This document shows positions 56,400-64,000 of a stretch of DNA of 64,000 nucleotides, in pieces. Position 1 is the first letter of the stretch. Every line of letters begins with the position of its first letter. Source of the stretch: Nitratireductor sp. (GTDB taxonomy: Bacteria; Pseudomonadota; Alphaproteobacteria; Rhizobiales; Rhizobiaceae); the NCBI RefSeq assembly GCF_017794765.1, contig NZ_CP051236.1, positions 1,530,014 through 1,594,013 on the forward strand, written 5' to 3'. The translations under genes and the position numbers were made by a program. The notes below the pieces were generated by a model, which did no database searches, was not told where the DNA came from, and saw only the letters and a program-made list of their open reading frames with translations.

Positions 56400-56863
56400 A
56401 CATCACGGTTCTTTACGGCACCGAGACCGGCAATGCCGAAATGCTGGCCGAGGACGTCATGGCCGAGCTTGAAGGCGAGCATGATGTCGAGTGCAGCAAT
56501 CTATCGGACTTTGCGCCGGATGCCTTCGATGCCAGGCGGCTGTACCTGATCGTCTGCTCGTCCTATGGCGACGGCGAACTGCCGGCCTCGGCCCAGCCCT
56601 TTGCCGACGCCCTGCAGGCAAACATGCCGGATCTGACGGGGGTTCATTTCGGCATTTTCGGTCTCGGTGACACTGAGTACGAAGAGACGTTCGGCTTCGG
56701 CAGCAAGACGCTCTCCGAACTTCTGAGTGCAAGGGGGGCAGTGCAGATTGGCGAGCGCATCACGCATGATGCCTCCGGTAGCGACATGGCCGAGGATCTG
56801 GCGTTTCCCTGGGCAGCGCAAATCGTGGCGCTGGCTGAGGAAAAAATCGGCGAGACCGTGTGA
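56396..56863 (+). CDS. Flavodoxin
   Basis: A 155-residue short-chain flavodoxin. The FMN phosphate loop is LYGTETGNAEML, and the isoalloxazine loops are CSSYGDGELPAS and FGLGDTEYEETFG. MioC-like in size. Found right after the FprA-type reductase, it is the only soluble electron carrier encoded in the operon. Flavodoxin in place of a 2Fe-2S ferredoxin is unusual for a Rieske oxygenase. Confidence 0.92.
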   Translation: MNITVLYGTETGNAEMLAEDVMAELEGEHDVECSNLSDFAPDAFDARRLYLIVCSSYGDGELPASAQPFADALQANMPDLTGVHFGIFGLGDTEYEETFGFGSKTLSELLSARGAVQIGERITHDASGSDMAEDLAFPWAAQIVALAEEKIGETV

Positions 56864-57462
56864 TGAAGGCCGCCGAAATTCGGGCGCTGGTCTGCACACC
56901 ATGGCGTCATGGGGATTGCGTCGATCTCACGGGCGTCATCTGTGAGGGCCCGCTTGATCTTGCCGGCTGCGACGTCACTGGCGTGAATTTCACGGGTGCC
57001 TTCTTTCCGGACGGGTTCGATGCGACAGGCGCGCGCTTTCTTGGCGTCAGCTGGTTCAGCCACAGCCAGTTCGGCAGGGCGGCCAGCTTCGTGGAGTCGG
57101 TATTCACCAATGATGCGCGGTTCGATCAGGCAGTCTTTTCCGGGAAGACGTCATTCGAAGGCGCCGAGTTCCGCGGCATCGCCCGGTTCGACCGCGGTGA
57201 TTTTGTGGCGGGGGCGAATTTTCGCAGCGTTGCGTGCTACGGAAACTTCTCGCTACAAGGCGTATGGATGCGCAAACAGGCGAATTTTCAGGGAGCCGAA
57301 TGGCTGGGTGGCTTGTGGTGCGAGGCAGCGCAACTGCCCGAGGACACCGACTTTGCTGATACCCAGGTACACGGCCGCTTGTGGCTGCGGCATGCACTCC
57401 TCGGCGAAAGGCCGCTGCAAAGCAGCGCCTTTCCGCTTTCGTATGGATACACCTACAATTGA
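56863..57462 (+). CDS. Pentapeptide-repeat protein
   Basis: A 199-residue protein rich in A(D/N)F/L-x-x repeats, for example DLAGCDVTGVNFTGAFF, ARFDQAVFSGKTSFEGAEF and ANFQGAEWLGGLW, which fold into a right-handed quadrilateral beta-helix. No enzymatic motif is seen. The ATG shares bases with the flavodoxin stop (TGATG); a GTG three bases earlier is also possible. It is the last gene of the operon, and its 3' end overlaps that of the convergent iclR2 gene by 10 bp. The function in the pathway is unknown. Confidence 0.8.
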   Translation: MKAAEIRALVCTPWRHGDCVDLTGVICEGPLDLAGCDVTGVNFTGAFFPDGFDATGARFLGVSWFSHSQFGRAASFVESVFTNDARFDQAVFSGKTSFEGAEFRGIARFDRGDFVAGANFRSVACYGNFSLQGVWMRKQANFQGAEWLGGLWCEAAQLPEDTDFADTQVHGRLWLRHALLGERPLQSSAFPLSYGYTYN

Positions 57463-58271
57463 TCGGCTGACCAGCCGCGATAGCCCAAAGCTTCTGACAT
57501 GGAACGGGCAACGGTCTTGAGTTCCCGCTCGATTTTTCCTGCGTGGGGGCCGTTCTCATCAAAGATACTGGCGTGACCGGTCACATTGATGGCGCCGACG
57601 GCGCGTGCCTGATGGTCGTGGATCGCGACGGCGGCGGACCCGATCTCGCGTTCAAAGTTTGCAACGCTCCACGCAATTCCACGGGCCCGGTCCGCCTGTA
57701 GTTGCTGTTCCAGATCGGCGAGCGTCGTGCGTGTCTTGGTTGTGAAGGATTCCATCGTCTGACCGGCATATAAGGACCGGAGTGAGGCAGTCGGCAGTTC
57801 CGCCAGCAGTATACGGCCGATCGTCGTTGCATGCGCAGGCAACCGCGTTCCCTCGCGCACCGTACTGGCGAGGTGGGAATTTGGTGTTTCACGCGCCAGG
57901 TAGACGATCTCGCGCCCCTCAAGAACGCCAAGGTGGGCCGACAGGTTAAGTGAATCGACGAGTTGCTTCAGGAAAGGCCGCGCCACATGCAGGATGCTGC
58001 GCTCGTTCAACGCTTCCGAGGCGAGGGCGATCAGGCCGGTCCCGAGACGGTACCCGCCATCATCAGCAATAGGTTCGATGATGCTTTCGGCCTCGAGTGT
58101 TGCAAGGAGCCGAATGAGCGTCGTTCGGTTGATGTTGAGCGCCTTTGCCGCACTGCTGATGTTGCGGCACCGGTTGCCTGCCGCGATATAGCGAAGCAGC
58201 GCAATTGCTCGGGTTACCGGGGGAACCACATAAAGGGGTTCTTTTGTTTCATTTTTATGCTCTTCTGCCAC
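57453..58271 (-). CDS. IclR family transcriptional regulator 2
   Basis: A 272-residue IclR regulator beginning at GTG 58271. The winged HTH covers about 20-75 (SSAAKALNINRTTLIRLLAT) and the effector domain has STVREGTRLPAHATTIGRIL and NFEREIGSAAVAIHDHQ. It lies at the end of the catabolic operon, convergent to it. A degenerate copy of the regulon operator lies 27 bp before its start, so it is the better candidate of the two IclR proteins to bind sites A-C. Confidence 0.9.
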   Translation of the reverse strand: MAEEHKNETKEPLYVVPPVTRAIALLRYIAAGNRCRNISSAAKALNINRTTLIRLLATLEAESIIEPIADDGGYRLGTGLIALASEALNERSILHVARPFLKQLVDSLNLSAHLGVLEGREIVYLARETPNSHLASTVREGTRLPAHATTIGRILLAELPTASLRSLYAGQTMESFTTKTRTTLADLEQQLQADRARGIAWSVANFEREIGSAAVAIHDHQARAVGAINVTGHASIFDENGPHAGKIERELKTVARSMSEALGYRGWSADQL

Positions 58272-58297
58272 CTATGGCCCCGCTGAATCGGTCTTAT

Positions 58298-58321
58298 TTG
58301 CTCACAGTTATCATATTTGAA
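58298..58321 (+). promoter_or_regulatory. Degenerate regulon operator, site D
   Basis: A 24-bp element TTGctC-N5-taTC-AT-ATTTGAA matching sites A-C at 13 of 17 fixed positions and both A/T positions. It lies 27 bp before the iclR2 start, like the other sites. Weaker binding, for autoregulation, would be expected. Confidence 0.45.
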
Positions 58322-58513
58322 CAGGTTCCAGTAGCAGGCTGGCTTAATGAATGCCGCAAATGTCACGCTTATTTGCCCTCGGGACCGGGAATTGTTCTGC
58401 TGATGCTCCCGGAGGGGCGGATTTTCGGCTCCGGCTCCCGTAGCGGAAAGAGATCGCGGCAAGCATTCTCGCTATGATGCCCAAGATGCAAAACCGCATA
58501 TGAGCTGGAGTTG

Positions 58514-61500
58514 TCAGTTCGCAGCCGCTGGTGTCGTCCTGGGACCGTTCGCCATGGCGGCTGCAAGCGTATGGAGCTTTGTGCTGTTGGATCCCTTGAT
58601 CAGCACCATGTCACCGTCACGGATGTCGGCAAGGAACGCCTTGTGCATCTCTTCGAGTGTTGCCGCACGACACCCTTTGCGAGCATCGGGTAGTGCGGCC
58701 CAGAAATCCTCGTAGAGAGAGCCGAGAACGTGAACGCGGTCGATGCCGTTTGCCTCGATCAGGGGGGCGAGATCAGTGTGAAAGCGTCGGGCGTCCGTAC
58801 CCAGCTCTGCCATCTCTCCCAAAAGGGCGATCCGCCGACCATCGCCGGTCCGCTTGCCGAGATTCGCGAAGGCGGCTCTCATGGAGGCCGGGTTGGCGTT
58901 ATAAGCGTCGTCTATCAGATCGATGGATCGTCCGTTGACGGTGAGCCTATGTTCTGCGCCGCGTCCAGGAAGAGGCAAAAAACTGGGCAGTTGGTTTAGC
59001 GCCGCATCAAGGGGGTGCCCGAGGGCCGCCACAGCAGCAAGGATGGCGAGGCTATTCAGCGCCATGTGCTCGCCGGCGGCACCGAGCGCATAGCGCACCG
59101 CCTGCCCTTTGATGCAGGCAGCAACAATCCCGTTTGGCGCATCGTAATCGAGGAGCCGGTATTCGCAGTCCTCGCCGGCGCCATAATGGAGGATTTTCAG
59201 GTTGCGGGCCTGGGCGGCGGCGTGGACCACATCCCACTCCTGCATGTCGCGGTTGAGGATCGCCACGCCACCGGAGCTCATGCCCTGAAAGATCGCGCTT
59301 TTCGTCACGGCGATGTCGCGCGGCGTGGTGGTCTCGGAAAGGTGCGCTGGCGCAATGTTGGTGAAAATGGCGACATCAGGTTTCGCCATGCGCGCGCTCT
59401 GACCCATGCGGCCGACCGCCAGCTCGAGCACCACGTGATCCGTATCGGCAGATATCGAGGCAAGGTTCCAGGCGACACCGTGTGGAAGATTGGCATTGTG
59501 CGCGGTCTGGGCGACGCTTCCATATGGAGTTAGTGCGTGGGCAAGCATTGCGACAGATGTCGTTTTTCCGGCGCTGCCCGTGATGGCGAGGAGCTTGCCG
59601 CTCATGCACTGGCGCGCATGGCGCCCCAGGGCGAGAATGGCTGCACCGGTATCGCTCACCGCAAGAACGGGAATATTGTCGGGGAATGGTGCCTGTGGAT
59701 CGTCGCTAATGATCGCGGCCGGTGGAGGCTTCATCCCGGCAATCACCTTTGGCGGAATTCCTCTGCCTGTCTTGCCAACACGCATGGTGACCATCTGCCC
59801 TGGTTTGCGCGTGGGCGCGTGGATGCACAGTCCCGTGGCTGTCCAGTCAGGCGCCGGCGGAACCATCCAGTGGCCACCCGTTGCCTCGGCAACGCTGGAG
59901 GCGTGCCAGATGGCGGCGGTCGGCGTGCGCATGGCAGGCTTGTGGCCGGTGGCACCGCGTGAATCGAGCGCCACCAGTGACTGGAAACCGGGGCGCCGCT
60001 CGAGATAATTCCGGTATGCTACGAACCCGGACAAATAGTGCTCCACATCGTCGATGCGCACCCGGAACGCATGGTGGCGAATGAAGAAGCTCCCCGCCAC
60101 CCGGTTCGGCGTTCGAAAGAACATTGCTGTCTCTGGCCAGAAGAAGCCGTTCAACAGGTATCGGGCGCGAAACTCGAGCGCTTCGCTGAATGCGACAAGA
60201 TCGATCCTGCGCAGCAGATGCGTCATCTGGGGCATGTCGCCGATCCGACTGATCAAAGAGCGTGCAGCCATCATCAGTTCAAGAAGCGTGGGAAAAGTGG
60301 TGATGCGCTGCCGGACGAAGTCCAGATGACCGGCGACATTTTGCAGTCCAAAGATGAAATAGCGCTCTTCCGGTCGATGGCGGGTCAGTTCGTTGACGCA
60401 ATAGCTCAGCCAATGGTCGTGATGGCGCCAGTGGTTTTCGGCAATGAAGTGGTCGAATGCCTTCTCCACCGCGTCCAGCCAGCGAGGGTCCCTGGTGATG
60501 TCGTAGAGACGCATCAGACCGAAGGCGGCTTCGCCCTCGTAATAGATGGTGCGGAAAGCCGTCTTCACTTCCAGGGAGGGATAGTGCAGCACATGGATGA
60601 ACGATCCGGTTCGCTGATCCTGCATGTATAGGATGCCGAGCGCGAGCATCTCCATCAATGGTAGATGGGTCCGGTCGCCGGTGGTGGTTGTGTATTTGCT
60701 GAGCGCGAGCAAAGCGACTGCATTGCCCCCCAGCTTGATTTCGTCTCCGACATCCACCAGGAACGCAGCCCGCCGGCCATCCGGAAGTTCCGCTTCGCGA
60801 ATGAACTCTCCTTTCATACGTGCGAGCGAGCGGTCTATGGCGTTCTTCAGTGTCGCTTCACGCGTCACTTCCCATGCTTCAAGCATGGCGTAGGTGGTGC
60901 TTGCATGACGCAGCGTGTTGTATGCTTCTATTCGACGGTCGAAACAGGGGTGAAATCCGTAAGCGAATGCGCCGTCATCCTTTACCTGCCGGGCGAGATA
61001 TCCGGAGGCAGACTGCACCAGATGCTCGACCAGGGGTCCGTCGAGAACCTCGATATGCCGCCGCCCGGTGTCCGGTCCCAGCTCGTTCAGTGGATACAGG
61101 CCGCCATCGACATCGCGGAACACGCCTTTCGTGGAGAATATGAAAACTGGCTGTTCTTCATTGAATTCCACGGCGGCCCCCCCGGGGTATTTCGACCCCG
61201 CATACCGTGCGAAATTCTTTTCGTTGAGGACGGCATGCGCTACGCGATTGCCGCCATAGAGCATCGCGTTTGCGTTCAGCTCCTGCTCGAGAAAGGCCCT
61301 GTCAAAGCTGGCATCAAGCGCCACGCCGCACCGAAAATAATTCCGCTTGGTCCGGGCCAGGCTTTCCCTGAGGTTCTTCCATGTGCTGACTTCGGCCCGA
61401 TCAACCCAGTCCACCCGCAGCCAGCGCCCTTCCAGCCTGTTCTCCCGCATGACCTGCCGCAACTGCGACAACCCGTTTTGCCACGCAGCTTCCAGAGTGT

Positions 61501-61651
61501 CGCCTGCAGCGTTGACGACGCGCGCACGTGCTTCCCCGTCGGAAACGGAGAAAAACAGCACAACCGGTGGAAACGGCGCCCCAAGCGGCACGATACCTTT
61601 GCGCAGAGCCGTTCTGATTTCAGAAAAATCGTCGAATTTCTCGTGTCGCAT
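58514..61651 (-). CDS. Large fusion protein: alpha/alpha-toroid-like region plus MurF-like ligase
   Basis: About 1045 residues from ATG 61651 (the frame is open to 61690). Residues 1-200 are of unknown family. About 205-590 look like a helical alpha/alpha toroid (HASTTYAMLEAWEVTREATL and AFRTIYYEGEAAFGLMRLYD), as in glycan-processing or epimerase-type enzymes. About 690-1040 form a Mur ligase: P-loop GSAGKTTS at 692-699, NANLPHG, TNIAPAHLSE, DDAYNANP at 914-921 and KGSNS near 1019. The motifs match MurF, which joins a dipeptide to UDP-MurNAc-tripeptide by ATP-driven amide bond formation. It follows the HlyD gene by 10 bp, so a role in making something exported by that system is inferred. Confidence 0.8.
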   Translation of the reverse strand: MRHEKFDDFSEIRTALRKGIVPLGAPFPPVVLFFSVSDGEARARVVNAAGDTLEAAWQNGLSQLRQVMRENRLEGRWLRVDWVDRAEVSTWKNLRESLARTKRNYFRCGVALDASFDRAFLEQELNANAMLYGGNRVAHAVLNEKNFARYAGSKYPGGAAVEFNEEQPVFIFSTKGVFRDVDGGLYPLNELGPDTGRRHIEVLDGPLVEHLVQSASGYLARQVKDDGAFAYGFHPCFDRRIEAYNTLRHASTTYAMLEAWEVTREATLKNAIDRSLARMKGEFIREAELPDGRRAAFLVDVGDEIKLGGNAVALLALSKYTTTTGDRTHLPLMEMLALGILYMQDQRTGSFIHVLHYPSLEVKTAFRTIYYEGEAAFGLMRLYDITRDPRWLDAVEKAFDHFIAENHWRHHDHWLSYCVNELTRHRPEERYFIFGLQNVAGHLDFVRQRITTFPTLLELMMAARSLISRIGDMPQMTHLLRRIDLVAFSEALEFRARYLLNGFFWPETAMFFRTPNRVAGSFFIRHHAFRVRIDDVEHYLSGFVAYRNYLERRPGFQSLVALDSRGATGHKPAMRTPTAAIWHASSVAEATGGHWMVPPAPDWTATGLCIHAPTRKPGQMVTMRVGKTGRGIPPKVIAGMKPPPAAIISDDPQAPFPDNIPVLAVSDTGAAILALGRHARQCMSGKLLAITGSAGKTTSVAMLAHALTPYGSVAQTAHNANLPHGVAWNLASISADTDHVVLELAVGRMGQSARMAKPDVAIFTNIAPAHLSETTTPRDIAVTKSAIFQGMSSGGVAILNRDMQEWDVVHAAAQARNLKILHYGAGEDCEYRLLDYDAPNGIVAACIKGQAVRYALGAAGEHMALNSLAILAAVAALGHPLDAALNQLPSFLPLPGRGAEHRLTVNGRSIDLIDDAYNANPASMRAAFANLGKRTGDGRRIALLGEMAELGTDARRFHTDLAPLIEANGIDRVHVLGSLYEDFWAALPDARKGCRAATLEEMHKAFLADIRDGDMVLIKGSNSTKLHTLAAAMANGPRTTPAAAN

Positions 61652-61661
61652 GGTGTACGCC

Positions 61662-62855
61662 CTAACGTTCGCGCAGTGCTTCGCGCGCACGGTTGAAAGG
61701 TTTGATGAGGTAGTCCAGAACGGTTTTGCTTCCGGTGTGAATGTCGACGGTGGCGACCATGCCGGGCACGATGGGAAAGCGCTTGCCAGCTTTGTTGACG
61801 AGCGCGTCGTCCTGGGTCTCGATAAAGACGCGGTAGTAGTATTTGTCCTTTTCCACCTCGTCCTGAATAGTGTCCGGTGAGATCGTCGTTACCTCTCCGT
61901 CAATGTCTCCGTAGATCGCGTAGTCATAGGCGCTGATCTTGACGCTCGCTCTCTGGCCCGGATGAATGAAAGCTATGTCGCGTGGCGAGATGCGTGTTTC
62001 GATGAGCAATTGATCATCGAGCGGAATGATGTCCATCAGCTTGCCATTGGGGGGGACAACGCCGCCGATGGTGGAAACCTCGATGTTCTTGACGATGCCA
62101 CGCACAGGTGAGCGGTGGGTCAGCCGCGCGAGACTGTCGGAGCGTCCGCGAACAACCGGAGAAAGGGCGCTCATCTCGGCGTTGGCCTTGGTCAACTCCT
62201 CACGGGCGCGAACGAGATACTCGGATTGGACTTCGGCCTTTTTGAGTTCCAGCTCGGCGGCCTGACGCTGGAGGCGGATGATTTCGACATTGCTTGCTGC
62301 GCCGATGGCAGACAGCGATTTGTTGATTTCCAGCTCCTTGGTGACGAGAACGAGCGATTCTTCGATCCAGCGCAACGATTCGCGCAGTGAGCGCCGCCGC
62401 GCCTCGTAGAGCTCTCGTTCCGATCTGATCAATTCGGGATAGTTGCGAAGTTCGTCAGGAAACTGGAGCGGTGTCTGGTTGACCTCCGCCTGCAGCCTTG
62501 CGGAAGCAGCCTGAGCGGCCCGGTACTTGGCCGCGCTTTCCTCAACGTCGGACTCTTTTTTCGTAGGATCGAGCTGGGCCAGTAACTGGCCCGGATTCAC
62601 CACCTGATCTTCACGAACGTGAAGCGCGGCGAGAATGCCCCCTTCGAAAGATTCAATCGCCTGTTCACGCTTGGTCGGGATGACGCGCCCGCTGCCCGAT
62701 GACACCTCGTCCAGCATCGCAAAATAAGACCACACAAGTGCTGCCGCCAGCAGAAGGCAAAGAACCCGAACGATGCGCGTGGACCGTGACAGCCGCACAT
62801 CGTCGTGATCGCCATATTCCCAGCCGGTCACTTCGTCTTTGCGGAGCAGCGCCAT
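61662..62855 (-). CDS. HlyD family type I secretion membrane-fusion protein
   Basis: A 397-residue periplasmic adaptor: a cytoplasmic N-terminus, one helix at about 30-47 (VLCLLLAAALVWSYFAML), the lipoyl/beta-barrel half-motif GSGRVIPTKREQAIESFEGG, a long coiled coil (about 110-240), and the second half IVKNIEVSTIGGVVPPNGKL. The C-terminal GKRFPIVPGMVATVDIHTG is typical of T1SS adaptors such as HlyD/LapC. Start 62855 has GGGGAG upstream. It lies 2 bp after the ABC gene. Confidence 0.92.
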   Translation of the reverse strand: MALLRKDEVTGWEYGDHDDVRLSRSTRIVRVLCLLLAAALVWSYFAMLDEVSSGSGRVIPTKREQAIESFEGGILAALHVREDQVVNPGQLLAQLDPTKKESDVEESAAKYRAAQAASARLQAEVNQTPLQFPDELRNYPELIRSERELYEARRRSLRESLRWIEESLVLVTKELEINKSLSAIGAASNVEIIRLQRQAAELELKKAEVQSEYLVRAREELTKANAEMSALSPVVRGRSDSLARLTHRSPVRGIVKNIEVSTIGGVVPPNGKLMDIIPLDDQLLIETRISPRDIAFIHPGQRASVKISAYDYAIYGDIDGEVTTISPDTIQDEVEKDKYYYRVFIETQDDALVNKAGKRFPIVPGMVATVDIHTGSKTVLDYLIKPFNRAREALRER

Positions 62856-62857
62856 GA

Positions 62858-64000
62858 TCAGCTCCCCTCGCTCGCGACTTGACGATTCCCGGATCGGTTG
62901 GCCGGCACGACCTTTTTGACGCCCTGCAGTACCTTCAGGGCCGCATCCTTGCTGTCGTCCAGCGCCACGTGACCGTTGTCGAAAACCACGATCCGCTCGA
63001 CCAGTTCGAGGATGCGCATACGGTGCGTCGCAATCACCACGGTTCTGTCCGTCGCCCAATCGTGGAAGCGTGTTATGAACTGGCGCTCGGTGGCCTCATC
63101 CATGGCAGCCGTGGGTTCGTCGAGAAGGACGATCGTCGGTTGTCTGATCAACAGGCGGGCCAGCAACAGGGATTGGCGCTGACCGCCTGAAAGTCCCAGT
63201 CCTCCCTCCTGGATGGGGTGATCTAGACCTTTCGGCAGGCGGCGTATGAATTCGTCAGCACCCACCATGGCAAGGGCCTCAAAAAGCGCCTCGTGGGAAG
63301 CGTGCGGCGCGCCAAGCGTGACATTGTCCCGGATCGTGCCATGGAAGAGCCGCGCGTTCTGTGTGAGCAGCCCGACATCACGCCTGACATCTGCCGGATC
63401 GATCTGGCCGAGCGCAAGACTGTCGAGCGTGACATCTCCGGAAAGCGGTTCCAACATGCCCGAAAGGGCTTGCAGAAATGTCGACTTTCCGGCGCCGTTT
63501 TTGCCCAGAACAGCGATCTTCTCCTCAGCCGCAATGTCCAGGTCCTTAACGGTCAGCGCTGGCTTCATACTGAAATCGCCATAGGTAAAAACCGCCATGC
63601 GCATGCGGTATGAGCCGCGCAGGGCCGCTGCTGGCACTCGCACCTCCGCATCGGGATGATCAACCGGCATTTCCATAATGGTGTTGAGGCTTTTCAAACC
63701 GACTTTCGCCTGCTGGAGACGGCCGAAAACCTGGGTGATCTGCGCCATCGGCGCCATCATCCGCGAGCCCAGAATGGAACAGGCAACCAGCGCGCCCGTG
63801 GTCATGTCGCCATTCATCACCATCGGCGCTCCGAAGAAAACGATGACGGCGAACGTACCTGTCTGCACCGTATGGCCCCACCCTGTGAGTGCGCTGGTGA
63901 TCGAGCGAAGGCGCAACTGGGCGCCGGCTGCCACGGCGTTGAAATGGTTCCAGCGCTGCTGGAAGCGCTCCTCGGCCTGCAGTGCTTTCACATCTTCTAT
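62858..64000 (-). CDS. Type I secretion ABC transporter (LapB/HlyB type), C-terminal part
   Basis: Only the last 381 residues lie in the window; the frame continues past 64000. The visible part has the end of the membrane domain (IEDVKALQAEERFQQRWNHF) and a full ABC domain: Walker A GKNGAGKSTFLQ, signature LGLSGGQRQSLLLA, Walker B TIVLLDEPTAAMD and switch VVIATHRM. It is the inner-membrane pump of a type I secretion system with the HlyD protein downstream. Whether an N-terminal C39-like peptidase domain exists cannot be seen. Confidence 0.9.
   Translation of the reverse strand: MEDVKALQAEERFQQRWNHFNAVAAGAQLRLRSITSALTGWGHTVQTGTFAVIVFFGAPMVMNGDMTTGALVACSILGSRMMAPMAQITQVFGRLQQAKVGLKSLNTIMEMPVDHPDAEVRVPAAALRGSYRMRMAVFTYGDFSMKPALTVKDLDIAAEEKIAVLGKNGAGKSTFLQALSGMLEPLSGDVTLDSLALGQIDPADVRRDVGLLTQNARLFHGTIRDNVTLGAPHASHEALFEALAMVGADEFIRRLPKGLDHPIQEGGLGLSGGQRQSLLLARLLIRQPTIVLLDEPTAAMDEATERQFITRFHDWATDRTVVIATHRMRILELVERIVVFDNGHVALDDSKDAALKVLQGVKKVVPANRSGNRQVASEGS

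Overview
The window is GC-rich DNA from an alphaproteobacterium, most likely of the Hyphomicrobiales. The strongest sign is the gene order fixL-fixJ-receiver-fixK beside fixNOQP and fixGHIS, as in Bradyrhizobium and its relatives, with haem-PAS FixL and FixK-type boxes. No rRNA, tRNA, CRISPR array, insertion sequence or phage gene was recognised.

Layout. (1) 1-3.7 kb: the end of a YeeE/YedE membrane protein, a two-enzyme beta-oxidation protein, a 3-oxoadipate enol-lactonase and an OsmC peroxidase. (2) 3.8-17.5 kb: a complete microaerobic respiration block. It holds cbb3 oxidase structural genes (ccoNOQP), its copper and assembly genes (ccoGHIS), hemN, a DUF6455 protein, and the oxygen-sensing cascade FixL-FixJ-receiver-FixK. 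Four FNR/FixK-type boxes and one FixJ-like site tie these together. (3) 18-26.5 kb: a surface-polysaccharide locus with a Wzm/Wzt exporter, UDP-galactopyranose mutase, four glycosyltransferases, a sulfotransferase and an FkbM methyltransferase. Its centre (about 20.8-24.6 kb) is visibly AT-richer and looks imported. (4) 26.6-37.6 kb: a minus-strand operon with an Opp/Dpp-type importer, a HyuA-like ATPase and two tandem DUF917 proteins, preceded by a LuxR/MalT-like regulator that lacks the usual ATPase domain. (5) 37.8-58.3 kb: a large catabolic regulon with two SsuABC/TauABC-type importers, an FAD monooxygenase, a bicupin dioxygenase-like protein, and one long plus-strand operon. That operon encodes a small HTH-like protein, an ABC importer, a Rieske oxygenase, two SDRs, a C-C hydrolase, an extradiol dioxygenase, a ThDP enzyme, an aspartate-dehydrogenase-like enzyme, an aldehyde dehydrogenase, a ferredoxin/flavodoxin reductase, a flavodoxin and a pentapeptide-repeat protein. 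Two IclR regulators bracket it. (6) 58.5-64 kb: a three-gene minus-strand unit with a type I secretion ABC protein, an HlyD adaptor and a very large protein that joins an apparent alpha/alpha-toroid region to a complete MurF-like ligase.

The most informative new signals are regulatory and architectural. A 24-bp operator occurs at three places in region 5 (a fourth is degenerate), always 17-27 bp before a start codon, and it defines a regulon. A second operator with the same geometry but a different half-site lies at the first iclR gene. The degradation pathway itself does not match one I can name. The MurF/toroid fusion with a type I exporter looks like an undescribed biosynthesis-and-export system. 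All statements come from reading the sequence; no database search was run.
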